A stretch of DNA of 64,000 nucleotides, from positions 285,647 to 349,646 of the forward strand of contig NZ_JAPNTZ010000011.1 in assembly GCF_026626335.1 (NCBI RefSeq). The letters are read 5' to 3'. The notes under the pieces were generated by a model that saw only the letters and a list, made by a program, of their open reading frames with translations, was not told where the DNA came from and did not search any database. The position numbers were made by a program, and so were the translations under genes. The number at the start of each line of letters is the position of its first letter. The stretch's first letter is position 1. Shown here one piece after another: positions 35,170 to 44,098 of this stretch. Origin of the DNA: Paractinoplanes pyxinae (GTDB taxonomy: Bacteria > Actinomycetota > Actinomycetes > Mycobacteriales > Micromonosporaceae).

Positions 35170-36762
35170 ATGACTGTCCCATCGAGCGGGATCGACCGCC
35201 GGTCGGTCCTGCTTCTCGCCGGCGCCGGCGTGGCCGGAGCCGCCGTCGCCGCCCCTGCCGCGGCCGCCGCGTCCACTGTCTTCCAGCACGGTGTCGCCTC
35301 CGGCGATCCGACTCCCGGCGGCGTGCTGCTGTGGACGCGGGTCACCACTTCGCAGACCGGCCCGGTCACGGTCAGCTGGCAGGTCGCAGCCGACGCGTCG
35401 TTCTCGGCCGTGCTGCAGTCCGGCCGCGTGATCACCGGCCCTGAGCGCGACTACACGGTGAAGGCCGACATCGCTGGTCTCGCCGCGGGTACGACGTACT
35501 GGTACCGCTTCGGGTTCGACGGCGGCTGGTCGGCGACCGGGCGGACGATGACCGCGCCGGCCGCCACCGACGCCATCACCCGGCTGCGGATGGGCGTCGT
35601 GAGCTGCGCCAACTGGGAGGCCGGCTACTTCGCGGCGTACCGGCACCTGGCCGCCCGCGGCGACCTCAACCTGGTCGTGCACCTCGGCGACTACCTCTAC
35701 GAGTACGGCTCGGGCCAGTTTGACGCGGGCGGCAAGGTCGTGCGGCCCACCGAGCCGGCCGGCGAGACGCTGACGCTGGCCGACTACCGCACCCGGCACG
35801 CGCAGTACAAGACCGACCCTGACCTGCAGGCGCTGCACGCCTCGGTGCCGTGGATCATCACCTGGGACGACCACGAGGTCGCCAACGACATGTGGAGCGG
35901 GGGCGCCGAGAACCACACCCCGGGCGCCGAGGGCGACTTCGCCGCGCGGGTGGCTGCGGCCCGTCAGGCGTACGCGGAATGGATGCCGGTCCGGCTGGCC
36001 GAGGACGGGCACATCTACCGGCGGCTGCGCTACGGCACGCTGCTCGAGCTGTCCATGCTCGACCTGCGCACCTACCGCTCGGAACAGGCGAGCGGCACGA
36101 CCGTCGACGACCTGGGCCGCACGATCACCGGCGCGGCCCAGATGAGCTGGCTGCTCGACGGCCTGACCACCTCGACCGCCGCCTGGAAGCTGGTCGGCAA
36201 CCCGGTGATGATCTCGCGCCTCGACGTCGGCGCCCTGCCGGCCTGGCTGCTCGGGCCGCTCGGGAAGCTGATCGGTGTGCCGCAGAACGGGCTCGTGCTC
36301 AACGCCGACCAGTGGGACGGCTACAACGCCGACCGTGAGCGCCTGGTCGGCACGCTGCGTGTCAGCCGTACGAAGGACGTCGTCTTCCTCACCGGCGACA
36401 TCCACACCTCGTGGGCCAACGAACTGACGACCAAGAGCACCGGTACGGCCAATCCGGCCGCCGCCGAGTTCGTTGTTCCGTCGGTGACGAGCGACAACAT
36501 CAACGACTTCCTCGGCACGAGCGCCGGCGGCCCGCTGAGCGTGCTCGCCGCCTCGCTCCTCCGCGCCACCAACCCGCACGTCAAGTGGGTCGAGACCGAC
36601 GGCCACGGCTTCGGCGTGCTCGACGTGACCACCGCCCGCTGCCGCATGGACTGGTACCACCTGGCCGACCGCACCAAGCGCGACACCACCGCCAAGTGGG
36701 TGCAGGGCTGGTCGGTCGCCCGGGGTTCCTCCAAGATCCGCAAGGAGTCCGCACCGTCATGA
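35170..36762 (+). CDS. phoD: PhoD-type alkaline phosphatase
   Basis: The 530-residue protein starts with a Tat-like signal (DRRSVLLLAGAGVAGAA) and continues into the PhoD N-terminal beta domain (VFQHGVASGDPTPGGVLLWTRV) and the metallophosphatase core with VHLGDYLYEYG near 180, WDDHEVANDMW near 235 and LTGDIHTSWANEL near 405. These hold Fe/Ca ligands. It should release phosphate from organic esters outside the cell. It is coupled by an ATGA overlap to the next secreted gene. Confidence 0.92.
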   Translation: MTVPSSGIDRRSVLLLAGAGVAGAAVAAPAAAAASTVFQHGVASGDPTPGGVLLWTRVTTSQTGPVTVSWQVAADASFSAVLQSGRVITGPERDYTVKADIAGLAAGTTYWYRFGFDGGWSATGRTMTAPAATDAITRLRMGVVSCANWEAGYFAAYRHLAARGDLNLVVHLGDYLYEYGSGQFDAGGKVVRPTEPAGETLTLADYRTRHAQYKTDPDLQALHASVPWIITWDDHEVANDMWSGGAENHTPGAEGDFAARVAAARQAYAEWMPVRLAEDGHIYRRLRYGTLLELSMLDLRTYRSEQASGTTVDDLGRTITGAAQMSWLLDGLTTSTAAWKLVGNPVMISRLDVGALPAWLLGPLGKLIGVPQNGLVLNADQWDGYNADRERLVGTLRVSRTKDVVFLTGDIHTSWANELTTKSTGTANPAAAEFVVPSVTSDNINDFLGTSAGGPLSVLAASLLRATNPHVKWVETDGHGFGVLDVTTARCRMDWYHLADRTKRDTTAKWVQGWSVARGSSKIRKESAPS

Positions 36763-37739
36763 AGCGCCTGATCGCCCTCTCGCTGCTGGCCGCCACGATC
36801 GTGGCGCCGGCCGCTCCCGCCGCCGCTTCCGCCGCGTCGTCGTGCGCCCCTGGCGTGCGCGCGGTGTCCTACAGCGACGCCCTCGACAAGGCCGTGCGCG
36901 ACGGCGTCACGGTGGGCGGCCTCTCGGCGCTCGCCTGGGACGGCCGTACGAAGTCGTGGGCGACCGTCGTCGACAACCGCAACGCCGAACCGTCCCGCGT
37001 CTGGTTCTTCCGCGACCCGGCCCACCCGCGGCTGGTCGGCGCCCCGCTGGTGCTGCGCAAGGCCGACGGCACCCCGTACGACGGTGTCACGGCCGACAAC
37101 GAGGGCCTGGTGATCCTGCCCAACGGCGACCTCGTGGTCAGCTCCGAGACCGAGCCCGCGATCCGGATTTTCGGCCGCAACGGCGTCGAGAAGGCCTCGC
37201 TGCCGGTGCCGGCCCGGTTCGCCCCGGCCCCGGCCGGTGAGGCCACCGCCAACGCCACCCTGGAGGGCCTGACCATCACCCCGGACGGCGACCGCATCAT
37301 CGCCGCCATGGAGGGTGTGCTCACCGGTGAGACCGCCCACCGCTTCCTCGTGTACGACCGTGGCCGCCACGGCGCCTGGAAGCTGACCCGGCAGATCCTC
37401 TACCGCGCGGACACCGGCCTCCGCGTTCCGGAAGTGGCCGCGTACGGGAAGAACTCGCTTCTCGTCATGGAGGCGGGCTTCACCGCGGGCGTGGGCAACA
37501 CCGTCAAGCTGTACGCGGTGAAGGCCCCCGGCCGGGACAAGAAGCTCGTGGCCGACCTGGTGAACTGCCCGACCCTGGGCGCCACCGCCAAGCAGCCCCA
37601 GCCCAACCCGCTGCTGGACAACTACGAGGCCATGGCCCTGGTGCCGATCCGCCACGGCTACCGGATCCACCTGCTCAGCGACGACAACTTCGGCGCCACT
37701 CAGATCACCCGCCTGCTCACGCTGGACGCCCGCCTCTAG
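36759..37739 (+). CDS. Secreted esterase-like activity of phytase family protein
   Basis: The 326-residue protein has a signal peptide (MKRLIALSLLAATIVAPAAP...ASA) and a beta-propeller-like body: GGLSALAWDGRTKSWATVVDN near 50, DNEGLVILPNGDLVVSSETEPAIRIF near 115 and LEGLTITPDGDRIIAAMEG near 170. These are blocks of the esterase-like phytase family. Activity is unproven; with PhoD it suggests organic phosphate use. ATG 36759 overlaps the phoD stop, and AAGGAG lies upstream. A strong hairpin follows the stop. Confidence 0.82.
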   Translation: MKRLIALSLLAATIVAPAAPAAASAASSCAPGVRAVSYSDALDKAVRDGVTVGGLSALAWDGRTKSWATVVDNRNAEPSRVWFFRDPAHPRLVGAPLVLRKADGTPYDGVTADNEGLVILPNGDLVVSSETEPAIRIFGRNGVEKASLPVPARFAPAPAGEATANATLEGLTITPDGDRIIAAMEGVLTGETAHRFLVYDRGRHGAWKLTRQILYRADTGLRVPEVAAYGKNSLLVMEAGFTAGVGNTVKLYAVKAPGRDKKLVADLVNCPTLGATAKQPQPNPLLDNYEAMALVPIRHGYRIHLLSDDNFGATQITRLLTLDARL

Positions 37740-37749
37740 ACAGCCTCGC

Positions 37750-37783
37750 GAACGGCGTCGCCTCATCTGGGGCGGCGCCGTTC
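37750..37783 (+). terminator. Hairpin after the phoD operon
   Basis: A 13-bp stem with one G-U pair (37750-37762 with 37771-37783) closes an eight-base loop, 10 bases after the stop. TTCTCTG follows. Confidence 0.8.
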
Positions 37784-37824
37784 TCTGCGTCACAATCGGT
37801 TGTGGAGATCGCGATCGGGAGGCG

Positions 37825-37850
37825 TAGTGTACGAAACAGTTTCGTTTCGC
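37825..37850 (+). promoter_or_regulatory. Promoter and TetR operator upstream of the TetR-MFS pair
   Basis: TAGTGT at 37825-37830 fits a -10 box. The inverted repeat CGAAA-CAG-TTTCG at 37832-37844, followed by another TTTCG, overlaps the expected transcription start. GAAAC-type palindromes are typical operators of TetR regulators paired with MFS pumps, so autorepression is inferred. Confidence 0.65.
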
Positions 37851-37875
37851 AGAGCTGACATCACGGGGGGCCACC

Positions 37876-38475
37876 ATGGCTGAGCAGGCGCGATCCGCCT
37901 CGCCGGCCGCACGTGGCCGCCGCCTCGACAGCGACCGTGAGCAGGCGATCCTGCGCGCGGCCTACGAGTTGCTCGGCGAGACGGGCTACCAGGGACTCCG
38001 GGTGGACGCGGTGGCCGCCCGGGCGCAGGCGAGCAAGGCGACCCTGTACCGGCACTGGCCGACCAAGGCCGAGCTGGTCACCGACGCCGTCCGCGCGTGC
38101 AAGGCCGTCGACGGGCCCCTGCCGGACACGGGGACGCTCCGCGGCGACCTGCGCGCCTGGTTCTGTGACATCGCCACGATGATCAGCAGCGAGGAGGGTC
38201 CGCTCCTGGCCGGGCTGTTCATGGCGCTGCACACCGATGAGGAGCTCGCGGCGCAGCTGCGCCAGATGCGTGAGTCCAAGATCCCGCTCGCGGAGGCCAT
38301 CTGCGCGCGGGCCGTGGCTCGCGGTGAGCTGAAGCCCGGCTACGACGTCGGGCTGATCGACGAGATCGTGCCGGCCGTCATCTTCATGCGGCGGTTCGCC
38401 CTGGGCGAGCCGCTTGATGAAGCCTTCCTCGACCACCTCGTCGACGACATCATCCTGCCCCTGCTCAATCGCTAA
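37876..38475 (+). CDS. TetR-family regulator
   Basis: The 199-residue protein has the TetR N-terminal HTH (AILRAAYELLGETGYQGLRVDAVAARAQASKATLYRHWPTK, about 26-66) and a C-terminal ligand domain of the TetR_C_16 type. It precedes an MFS drug exporter by 33 bases on the same strand and likely represses both genes through the GAAAC palindrome at 37832. GGGGGG lies six bases before ATG 37876. The inducer is unknown. Confidence 0.9.
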   Translation: MAEQARSASPAARGRRLDSDREQAILRAAYELLGETGYQGLRVDAVAARAQASKATLYRHWPTKAELVTDAVRACKAVDGPLPDTGTLRGDLRAWFCDIATMISSEEGPLLAGLFMALHTDEELAAQLRQMRESKIPLAEAICARAVARGELKPGYDVGLIDEIVPAVIFMRRFALGEPLDEAFLDHLVDDIILPLLNR

Positions 38476-38508
38476 TTCACTTCCAGCAAGGCCTCTTGGG
38501 GGATCTCC

Positions 38509-40014
38509 ATGTCCACATCGACTTCTGCTACCTCCGTTCCGCCGGATATATCGCCTAAGTCGCGAAACCGGTGGCTGGCGTTGGCCGTCATCGCCGTCTC
38601 CCAGCTGCTGATCGTGCTCGACGCCACGATCGTCAACATCGCCCTGCCGACCGCCCAGGCCGACCTGAACATCAGCGACGCCAACCGGCAGTGGATGGTG
38701 ACCGCGTACACCCTGGCCTTCGGCGGCCTGCTGCTGCTCGGCGGCCGCATCGCCGACTTCACCGGCCGCAAGCGGGCCTTCATCATCGGCCTGCTCGGCT
38801 TCGCCGCCGCGTCCGCGCTGGGCGGCCTGGCCACCAACGCCGAGACGCTGTTCGCGGCCCGAGCTTTGCAGGGCGCATTCGGTGCGCTCATGGCGCCGGC
38901 GGCTTTGTCGCTGCTCACGGTCACCTTCACCGAGGCCCGGGAGCGGGCGCGGGCCTTCGGCGTGTACGGGGCCATCGCCGGCGGTGGCGGCGCGGTCGGC
39001 CTGCTGCTGGGCGGTGTGCTGACCGAGTACGCCTCGTGGCGCTGGACCCTGCTGGTCAGCGCGCCCATCGCGATCGTGGCCGCCGTCGCCGCCGTCCGTT
39101 TCGTCGGCGAGAGCCGGGCCGAGGGCAACACCCGCTACGACCTGCCCGGAGCGTTCACCTCCACTGTGGGTCTGGTCGCTTTGGTGTACGGGTTCACGAA
39201 GGCCAGCGAGGACGGCTGGAGCTCACCGGTCACGATCGCCTGGCTGGTCGCCGCCGTGCTGCTGCTCGTCTCGTTCGTGGTGATCGAGCTGCGCAGCTCG
39301 CATCCGCTGCTGCCCATGCGGGTGCTGCTCGACCGCAACCGCGGTGGCGCCTTCCTGGCCTCGCTGCTGATCGGCTCCGGTCTGTTCGGCATGTTCCTGT
39401 TCCTGACGTTCTACATGCAGCTCACCCTCGGCTACTCGGCCCTGATGAGCGGCGTCGCCTTCCTGCCCTTCACGTTCGGCATCATCGCCGGCGCGGGCGT
39501 GGCGGCCCAGATCCAGACCCGTTTCGGCCCCCGCATCCTGATGACCGGCGGCCTGCTGCTGGCCACGATCGGCATGGTGATGCTGACCCGGATCGGCGTC
39601 GACACCAGCTTCTGGACCCACGTGCTGCCGGCCGAAATCGTGCTGAGCCTCGGCATGGGCATCACCTTCGGCCCCATGTCCAGCACCGCCCTGTTCGGGG
39701 TGGCCGACCACGACGCCGGCGTGGCCAGCGCTCTCATCAACACCACTCAGCAGATCGGCGGCTCCCTGGGCACGGCCCTGCTGAACACCATCTTCACCTC
39801 GGCCGTGGCCGCGTACATCACCGACCACCGCAGCCAGATCACCAACCCCGACCAGCTGCCGGCCCTGCAAGGGGTGGCCACCGTCCACGGCTACACGGTC
39901 GCCTTCTGGGTGAGCGCCGCCCTGATCGGCCTGTCCGCAGTCCTGGCCTTCGTCCTGATCCGAGCCAAGCGCGAAGAGGTCGCCGCGGCCCCCGGAGTCC
40001 CGGTCGGCGTCTGA
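38509..40014 (+). CDS. MFS multidrug exporter, DHA2 (EmrB/QacA) family
   Basis: The 501-residue membrane protein has 14 predicted helices. LIVLDATIVNIALPTAQADL in helix 1 is the DHA2 motif D1, GGRIADFTGRKRAF is motif A, and GAIAGGGGAVGLLLGG is motif C of antiporters. It should export toxic organic compounds using the proton gradient. It is paired with the upstream TetR gene. A 13-bp hairpin follows the stop. Confidence 0.93.
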   Translation: MSTSTSATSVPPDISPKSRNRWLALAVIAVSQLLIVLDATIVNIALPTAQADLNISDANRQWMVTAYTLAFGGLLLLGGRIADFTGRKRAFIIGLLGFAAASALGGLATNAETLFAARALQGAFGALMAPAALSLLTVTFTEARERARAFGVYGAIAGGGGAVGLLLGGVLTEYASWRWTLLVSAPIAIVAAVAAVRFVGESRAEGNTRYDLPGAFTSTVGLVALVYGFTKASEDGWSSPVTIAWLVAAVLLLVSFVVIELRSSHPLLPMRVLLDRNRGGAFLASLLIGSGLFGMFLFLTFYMQLTLGYSALMSGVAFLPFTFGIIAGAGVAAQIQTRFGPRILMTGGLLLATIGMVMLTRIGVDTSFWTHVLPAEIVLSLGMGITFGPMSSTALFGVADHDAGVASALINTTQQIGGSLGTALLNTIFTSAVAAYITDHRSQITNPDQLPALQGVATVHGYTVAFWVSAALIGLSAVLAFVLIRAKREEVAAAPGVPVGV

Positions 40015-40021
40015 TCACCAA

Positions 40022-40061
40022 CCGCCCGCCGGGGATGCGATGACGCCTCCCCGGCGGGCGG
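40022..40061 (+). terminator. Hairpin after the MFS gene
   Basis: A perfect 13-bp stem (40022-40034 with 40049-40061) closes a 14-base loop just after the MFS stop. Confidence 0.8.
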
Positions 40062-40231
40062 CTCCGTCGGTAAATCGGTGGAACGGCCTCGCTCGGCGGC
40101 GCTAACGTGCCGGTCAATCCAGTTGAGGCGGTCCCTTGTACATCCTGTGAGCTTTTTCGTCGCTCGCGCGTCGCGCCTTTGTGATGCGCTTCTTCAGGCT
40201 GCGGATTTCTCACAGGAACCGGTGTTTCTTC

Positions 40232-40783
40232 GTGCTCGAGAACTGGACAGTTCTGCCTACCCGCCTGCCGCTTGTCGTCCGTCGCTGCCACGCGTGCGGG
40301 GCCGAGCGGTTCCGGGCCGGCGGCGAATTTCGTGTCAACGCCAACCACAAGCTGCTCGACGTCTGGCTGCTCGCGCTCTGCGTCCGCTGCGACGAGACCG
40401 TCAAGCTCTCCGTTCTGGAGCGCGTGACAGTCCGTTCTGTGCGACCCGACCTCCTCGATCGGTTGCACGGCAACGATCCGGCGCTGGCCGCGGAGGTGCT
40501 TCAGGACGCGGTCGTGCGGCGCCGGAACCGGGTCGCCCTCGACTGGGACGACGCCTGGCGCCTCGACACCGGCCGGTCGGGGCCGCCGGACGCCGAGGTG
40601 CTTGACGTCGCGGTCCGCTTCACCGCCCGCATTCCGGTGCGGCCGCTGCGGCTGATCGCCGAGGGCTGCGACCTGCCCCGGGCCGAGGTGGAAAGGCTGG
40701 TCGAGGCCGGGAAGGTCGTCTCGGCGGTGCGGCTGACCGGCAAGGTCACCGGCAGCTTCACCTTCACCTTGAAGCGCGACTGA
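40232..40783 (+). CDS. DUF1062 domain protein
   Basis: The 183-residue protein matches the DUF1062 style: WTVLPTRLPLVVRRCHACGAERFRAGGEFRVNANHKLLDVWLLALCVRC, with a C-x2-C and C-x2-C pair that could bind zinc, then a C-terminal S4-like or RNA-binding tail (VERLVEAGKVVSAVRLTGKV). GTG 40232 places the start where family members begin; in-frame ATG 40184 gives a longer, Phe/Arg-rich N-terminus unlike the family. Function is not known. It overlaps the convergent TetR gene by 20 bases. Confidence 0.75.
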   Translation: MLENWTVLPTRLPLVVRRCHACGAERFRAGGEFRVNANHKLLDVWLLALCVRCDETVKLSVLERVTVRSVRPDLLDRLHGNDPALAAEVLQDAVVRRRNRVALDWDDAWRLDTGRSGPPDAEVLDVAVRFTARIPVRPLRLIAEGCDLPRAEVERLVEAGKVVSAVRLTGKVTGSFTFTLKRD

Positions 40784-41342
40784 CGCGCAGGCCGTCGAGG
40801 AAGACGGCCAGGACGCGCTGGTTGTGCTCGGGCGGGAGGCCGGGGACCGGGCGGCACAGCTGGGTGATGGCGTGCAGCAGGTCCTCGGCGTCGAGGTCGT
40901 CGCGGATCGTGCCCGCGGCGACCGCCGCCTCGAGCAGGGCGGCCAGGGCGGGGCCGAGGCGCTGCAGGAAGTAGGCGGGCAGGCCCTCGAAGGCCGGGTC
41001 GCCGGAGTGCAGCGCCGAGGCCAGCCCGCGCTTGGTCGCCAGCAGCTCGGCAAAACGCCGGATCCACTCGGTCAGTGCCTCGGCCGGCTCGTGCTGGGCG
41101 CTGAGCGCGGGACCGGCGTCGGCCACGGCGTCGATGTTGTTCTCGACCACGGCCACGACCAGCTGGGAGCGCTGGGGGAAGTGCCGGTACATCGTGCCGA
41201 CCCCGACGCCGGCCCGGTCGGTGATCTCTTTGGCCGGCGCGTCGACCCCGGAGGTGGCGAAGACCGCATTGGCCGCCTCCAGCAGCGCCTGGACGTTGCG
41301 CTGGGCGTCGGCACGGCGGCGCGGCCCTTGATCCTGCGTCAC
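40764..41342 (-). CDS. TetR-family regulator
   Basis: The 192-residue protein has a TetR HTH (LLEAANAVFATSGVDAPAKEITDRAGVGVGTMYRHFPQRSQLV, about 20-62). The C-terminal domain style (RGLASALHSGD, LQRLGPALAALLEAAV) is common in regulators of oxidoreductases. It diverges from an aldo/keto reductase, and two palindromes of CGGAAAG type lie in the shared promoter gap, so it probably controls both genes. The ligand is unknown. Confidence 0.9.
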   Translation of the reverse strand: MTQDQGPRRRADAQRNVQALLEAANAVFATSGVDAPAKEITDRAGVGVGTMYRHFPQRSQLVVAVVENNIDAVADAGPALSAQHEPAEALTEWIRRFAELLATKRGLASALHSGDPAFEGLPAYFLQRLGPALAALLEAAVAAGTIRDDLDAEDLLHAITQLCRPVPGLPPEHNQRVLAVFLDGLRVSRASR

Positions 41343-41354
41343 TGACTTCCCCTC

Positions 41355-41406
41355 TTGCTTAAGCGGAAAGGCTTTCCGTATGCTTCCGGAAAAGCTTTCC
41401 GCTTAA
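41355..41406. promoter_or_regulatory. Divergent promoter with paired TetR operators
   Basis: TTGCTT (41355-41360), an 18-bp spacer and TATGCT (41379-41384) form a promoter for the reductase. Palindrome 1, CGGAAAGGCTTTCCG (41364-41378), fills the spacer. Palindrome 2, CGGAAAAGCTTTCCG (41387-41401), covers the start point. The outer halves also pair: TTAAGCGGAAAG at 41359 with CTTTCCGCTTAA ending at 41406. Confidence 0.75.
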
Positions 41407-41426
41407 CTGTAGGGCAGGGAGATCCC

Positions 41427-42464
41427 ATGCACCACCGCACCCTCGGCCGCACCGGCATCCAGGTCAGCCCCTATGCCCTGGGCGCGCTGATGTTCGCCAC
41501 CTCGATGGGCAACACTCCGGAGGAGTCCGGCCGCCTGCTGCACCGCGCCCTCGACGCGGGCATCAACTTCATCGACACCGCCGACGCGTACGCCGATTCC
41601 GAGGACGTCGTCGGCCGGGCCCTGGCCGGGCGGCGGGACGAGGTGGTGCTGGCCACCAAGTTCGGCCGCCCCACCGGCCCGGGCGTCAACCAGCAGGGCG
41701 CGTCCCGGCGCTGGATCGTCTCGGCTGTCGAGGCCTCGCTGCGCCGCCTGCGTACGGACTACATCGACCTCTACCAGCTGCACCGCCCCGACCCGGCCAC
41801 CGACGTGGAAGAGACGCTGGCCGCCCTGACCGACCTGATCAGCAGCGGCAAGGTGCGCGCGATCGGCGCGTCGGGCAGCACTGCCGCGAGCATCGTCGAC
41901 GCGCAATGGGTTGCCGAGCGGCGCGGGCTGGCCCGCTTCCACACCGAGCAGCCGGTCTACTCGCTGCTCAACCGGGGCATCGAGCGTGAGGTGCTGCCGA
42001 CCCTGCAGCGCTTCGGCATGGGCACGCTCGTCTGGGGCCCGCTCGGCCAGGGGCTGCTGACCGGTCGCGTACGGAAAGATCAGGGCAACGACCTGAAGCG
42101 GGGCGGCCTGCTGCGGCACGTGAGCGACGAGAGCCGGCTCGACGTGGTCGAGAAGCTGATCCCGCTGGCCGCTGAGGCCGGGCTGCCGCTGAGCCACCTG
42201 GCCATGGCCTTCACCGTCGCCCATCCCGGCGTCACCAGCGCGCTGATCGGCGTACGCACCGAGCAGCACCTCGACGCCCTGATCGACGGCCTCGACGTCA
42301 CCCTTGCCGACGACGTCCTGGACCGGATCGACGAGATCGTCCCGCCCGGCGCCGACATCGGCCAGCTCGATCAGGCCGTTCAGCCGCCGCCCCTGCAAGA
42401 CCCCGGACTGCGCCGGCGTCCGTGGGCGAGCCGGGCCGTCACCGAGCGGAAACCGGCTGCCTGA
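41427..42464 (+). CDS. Aldo/keto reductase
   Basis: The 345-residue protein is a YghZ/PdxI-like aldo/keto reductase with a TIM-barrel. INFIDTADAYADSEDVVG carries the catalytic Asp and Tyr, VVLATKFGRPTG the lysine, and YIDLYQLHRPDP the histidine. The C-terminal SALIGVRTEQHLDALI loop binds NADPH. It reduces carbonyl compounds; the natural substrate is unknown. It is regulated by the divergent TetR through the two palindromes. It overlaps the convergent GyrI-like gene by 26 bases. Confidence 0.92.
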   Translation: MHHRTLGRTGIQVSPYALGALMFATSMGNTPEESGRLLHRALDAGINFIDTADAYADSEDVVGRALAGRRDEVVLATKFGRPTGPGVNQQGASRRWIVSAVEASLRRLRTDYIDLYQLHRPDPATDVEETLAALTDLISSGKVRAIGASGSTAASIVDAQWVAERRGLARFHTEQPVYSLLNRGIEREVLPTLQRFGMGTLVWGPLGQGLLTGRVRKDQGNDLKRGGLLRHVSDESRLDVVEKLIPLAAEAGLPLSHLAMAFTVAHPGVTSALIGVRTEQHLDALIDGLDVTLADDVLDRIDEIVPPGADIGQLDQAVQPPPLQDPGLRRRPWASRAVTERKPAA

Positions 42465-43056
42465 GAATCGTGCGCCGCTTCTCGGGGGCGACCTTGCGCG
42501 GGTCGCTGAGATAGATCTCGTGGTGCCGGCCGGTCATCGTGAGGCCGTTGGCCGGGATGAATTCGTCGTGCAGCCGGGCCAGGGTCTCGGTCTCGTCGTC
42601 GTACGAACCGACGTGCAGGGTCTGTACGCATCGCCCCTCGGCCAGCGACTCGAGGCGCACCTCGGCCAGGCGCTCCGGCGCGCTCTTGGCCGCGACCTGA
42701 TCAACGGCCTCGGCGAACATGGCGTCGTCGATCCAGTCGGGCGTCATGATGAGCAGCGTCCAGTCCCATTGCGACTTGTCGCGTGCGCTGGTGAAGGCCT
42801 TCATGTCGTCGGCCCACCACAGGCCCTCCAGCGGCATGACGACGTAGTCGCGGCCCAGCTTCTGCTTGCTGGCGAACTTCAGCTTGTACGCCACCGGGTA
42901 CAGCGCCTCGGTCGCCCCCGCGAACGAGGCGCTGGTGTTGGGGTCGCCGTGCCCGTCGATCATCAGATAACGCAGCTCGGGCACGTCCACAATCTCGAAA
43001 CGGCCCTTGGGGGCGCGGTAGACGTCGAGCTCTTTCTTGAAGTCGGTCTTCTCCAC
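42439..43056 (-). CDS. GyrI-like small-molecule binding domain protein
   Basis: The 205-residue protein starts VEKTDFKKELDVYRAPKGRFEIVDVPELRYLMIDGHGDPN, the usual opening of stand-alone GyrI-like (SOUL/SAM-binding type) proteins, with conserved LYPVAYKLKF, VVMPLEGLWWADD and WDWTLLIMTPDWI blocks. The fold binds hydrophobic or cationic small molecules; some members hydrolyse them. GTG 43056 has GGAGG six bases upstream and is preferred to 43077. There is no HTH, so it is not itself a regulator of the MerR/AraC type. Confidence 0.87.
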   Translation of the reverse strand: MEKTDFKKELDVYRAPKGRFEIVDVPELRYLMIDGHGDPNTSASFAGATEALYPVAYKLKFASKQKLGRDYVVMPLEGLWWADDMKAFTSARDKSQWDWTLLIMTPDWIDDAMFAEAVDQVAAKSAPERLAEVRLESLAEGRCVQTLHVGSYDDETETLARLHDEFIPANGLTMTGRHHEIYLSDPRKVAPEKRRTILRQPVSAR

Positions 43057-43082
43057 GATGCCTCCGGCCGGTCGCACGACGA

Positions 43083-43109
43083 CGCCCTCCCCGGCAGCCG
43101 AGGAGGGCG
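43083..43109 (-). terminator. Hairpin after the PadR-HAAS operon
   Basis: CGCCCTCC (43083-43090) pairs with GGAGGGCG (43102-43109), 12 bases past the minus-strand stop at 43121. Confidence 0.65.
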
Positions 43110-43120
43110 ATCGTAACCAA

Positions 43121-44098
43121 TCAGATGATGCTGTAGGTGTTACCGGAGCCGGGAACCTGGGCCGGGACGCCCTTGCGGGCCCGCTCGGCCTTGCGGGCCA
43201 CGTCGAAGATGTCCCACAGCGCGCTCAGGACGAAGGCGATGATGATGGCCAGCGAGACCCAGCCGCGCAGGTCGACGTCGGCGTTGGCGAAGCCGGGGAA
43301 GTCCGGGTTGATGAACTTGTCGGCGGCGAGCAGGTAGACCACGACGGCGGTGGTGGCCGCGGACAGGGCGGCGTTCACCACGGCGACCGGGCGGGTCCAC
43401 CGGCCGAGGCGGTAGACCCATACGGCCCACACACCCTTGAGCGCGAACAGCACGATCAGCGCGGGCCACCAGAACGTCCAGTTGGCCGGGTCGAGCAGGG
43501 GCACGTCGGTGAACGTGAACTGCTGGAGCACCAGGGCGACGGTCACCAGCACCGGCCAGAGCAGGTTGGCCCCCAGCTCGACCCGCGACAGGGCGCCCGC
43601 CTCGTAACGGGGGAGCTTGGCGAGGGTCCACGGGACGTTGAGGTCGTCCTTGCCGGCGCCGGTGCGCTCGACGATCCAGAAGCCGAGTGTCGTCCAGAAG
43701 CACATGTGGACGCCGACGGTCAGGATCGCACCGATCGCCGCGCCGATGACGGTGCCCACGGTGGCGTCGTCCTGGAAGACCTCGATGACGGCGACCACCA
43801 CGACCACGATCGGCAGCACCGTGGTGAGCAGCATCAGCAGCGAGCGGCGCCACACCCCGTACAGCTCGGGACCGATCAGATAGTTCGATCTGCCCGCGTA
43901 GCTGTCGGCCAGGCGGTCGGGATCGCCCAGCTCGAGCAGCGTGCGCTCGATCGCGGCGTCGCGGGCCTCGCCCGCCTCGACCCGGGCGTCGACCGCGTCG
44001 TCGATGGAGGCGCGCAGCTCGCGGTCGATGTCGGAGCGCTGCTGCTCGGGCACGCGGCGCAGGGCGGTGAAGACGTAACGGTCGACGAGGGTGGTCAT
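43121..44098 (-). CDS. HAAS-domain membrane protein (PadR-associated)
   Basis: The 325-residue protein begins with a cytoplasmic HAAS/permease-prefix domain (VDRYVFTALRRVPEQQRSDIDRELRASIDDAVDARVEAG and LGDPDRLADSYAGR) and continues with about eight membrane helices. Such proteins are nearly always encoded with a PadR regulator, as here with an ATGA overlap. Their job is unclear; envelope stress or transport sensing is suggested. The repressed state would be set by the PadR operator upstream. Confidence 0.85.
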   Translation of the reverse strand: MTTLVDRYVFTALRRVPEQQRSDIDRELRASIDDAVDARVEAGEARDAAIERTLLELGDPDRLADSYAGRSNYLIGPELYGVWRRSLLMLLTTVLPIVVVVVAVIEVFQDDATVGTVIGAAIGAILTVGVHMCFWTTLGFWIVERTGAGKDDLNVPWTLAKLPRYEAGALSRVELGANLLWPVLVTVALVLQQFTFTDVPLLDPANWTFWWPALIVLFALKGVWAVWVYRLGRWTRPVAVVNAALSAATTAVVVYLLAADKFINPDFPGFANADVDLRGWVSLAIIIAFVLSALWDIFDVARKAERARKGVPAQVPGSGNTYSII

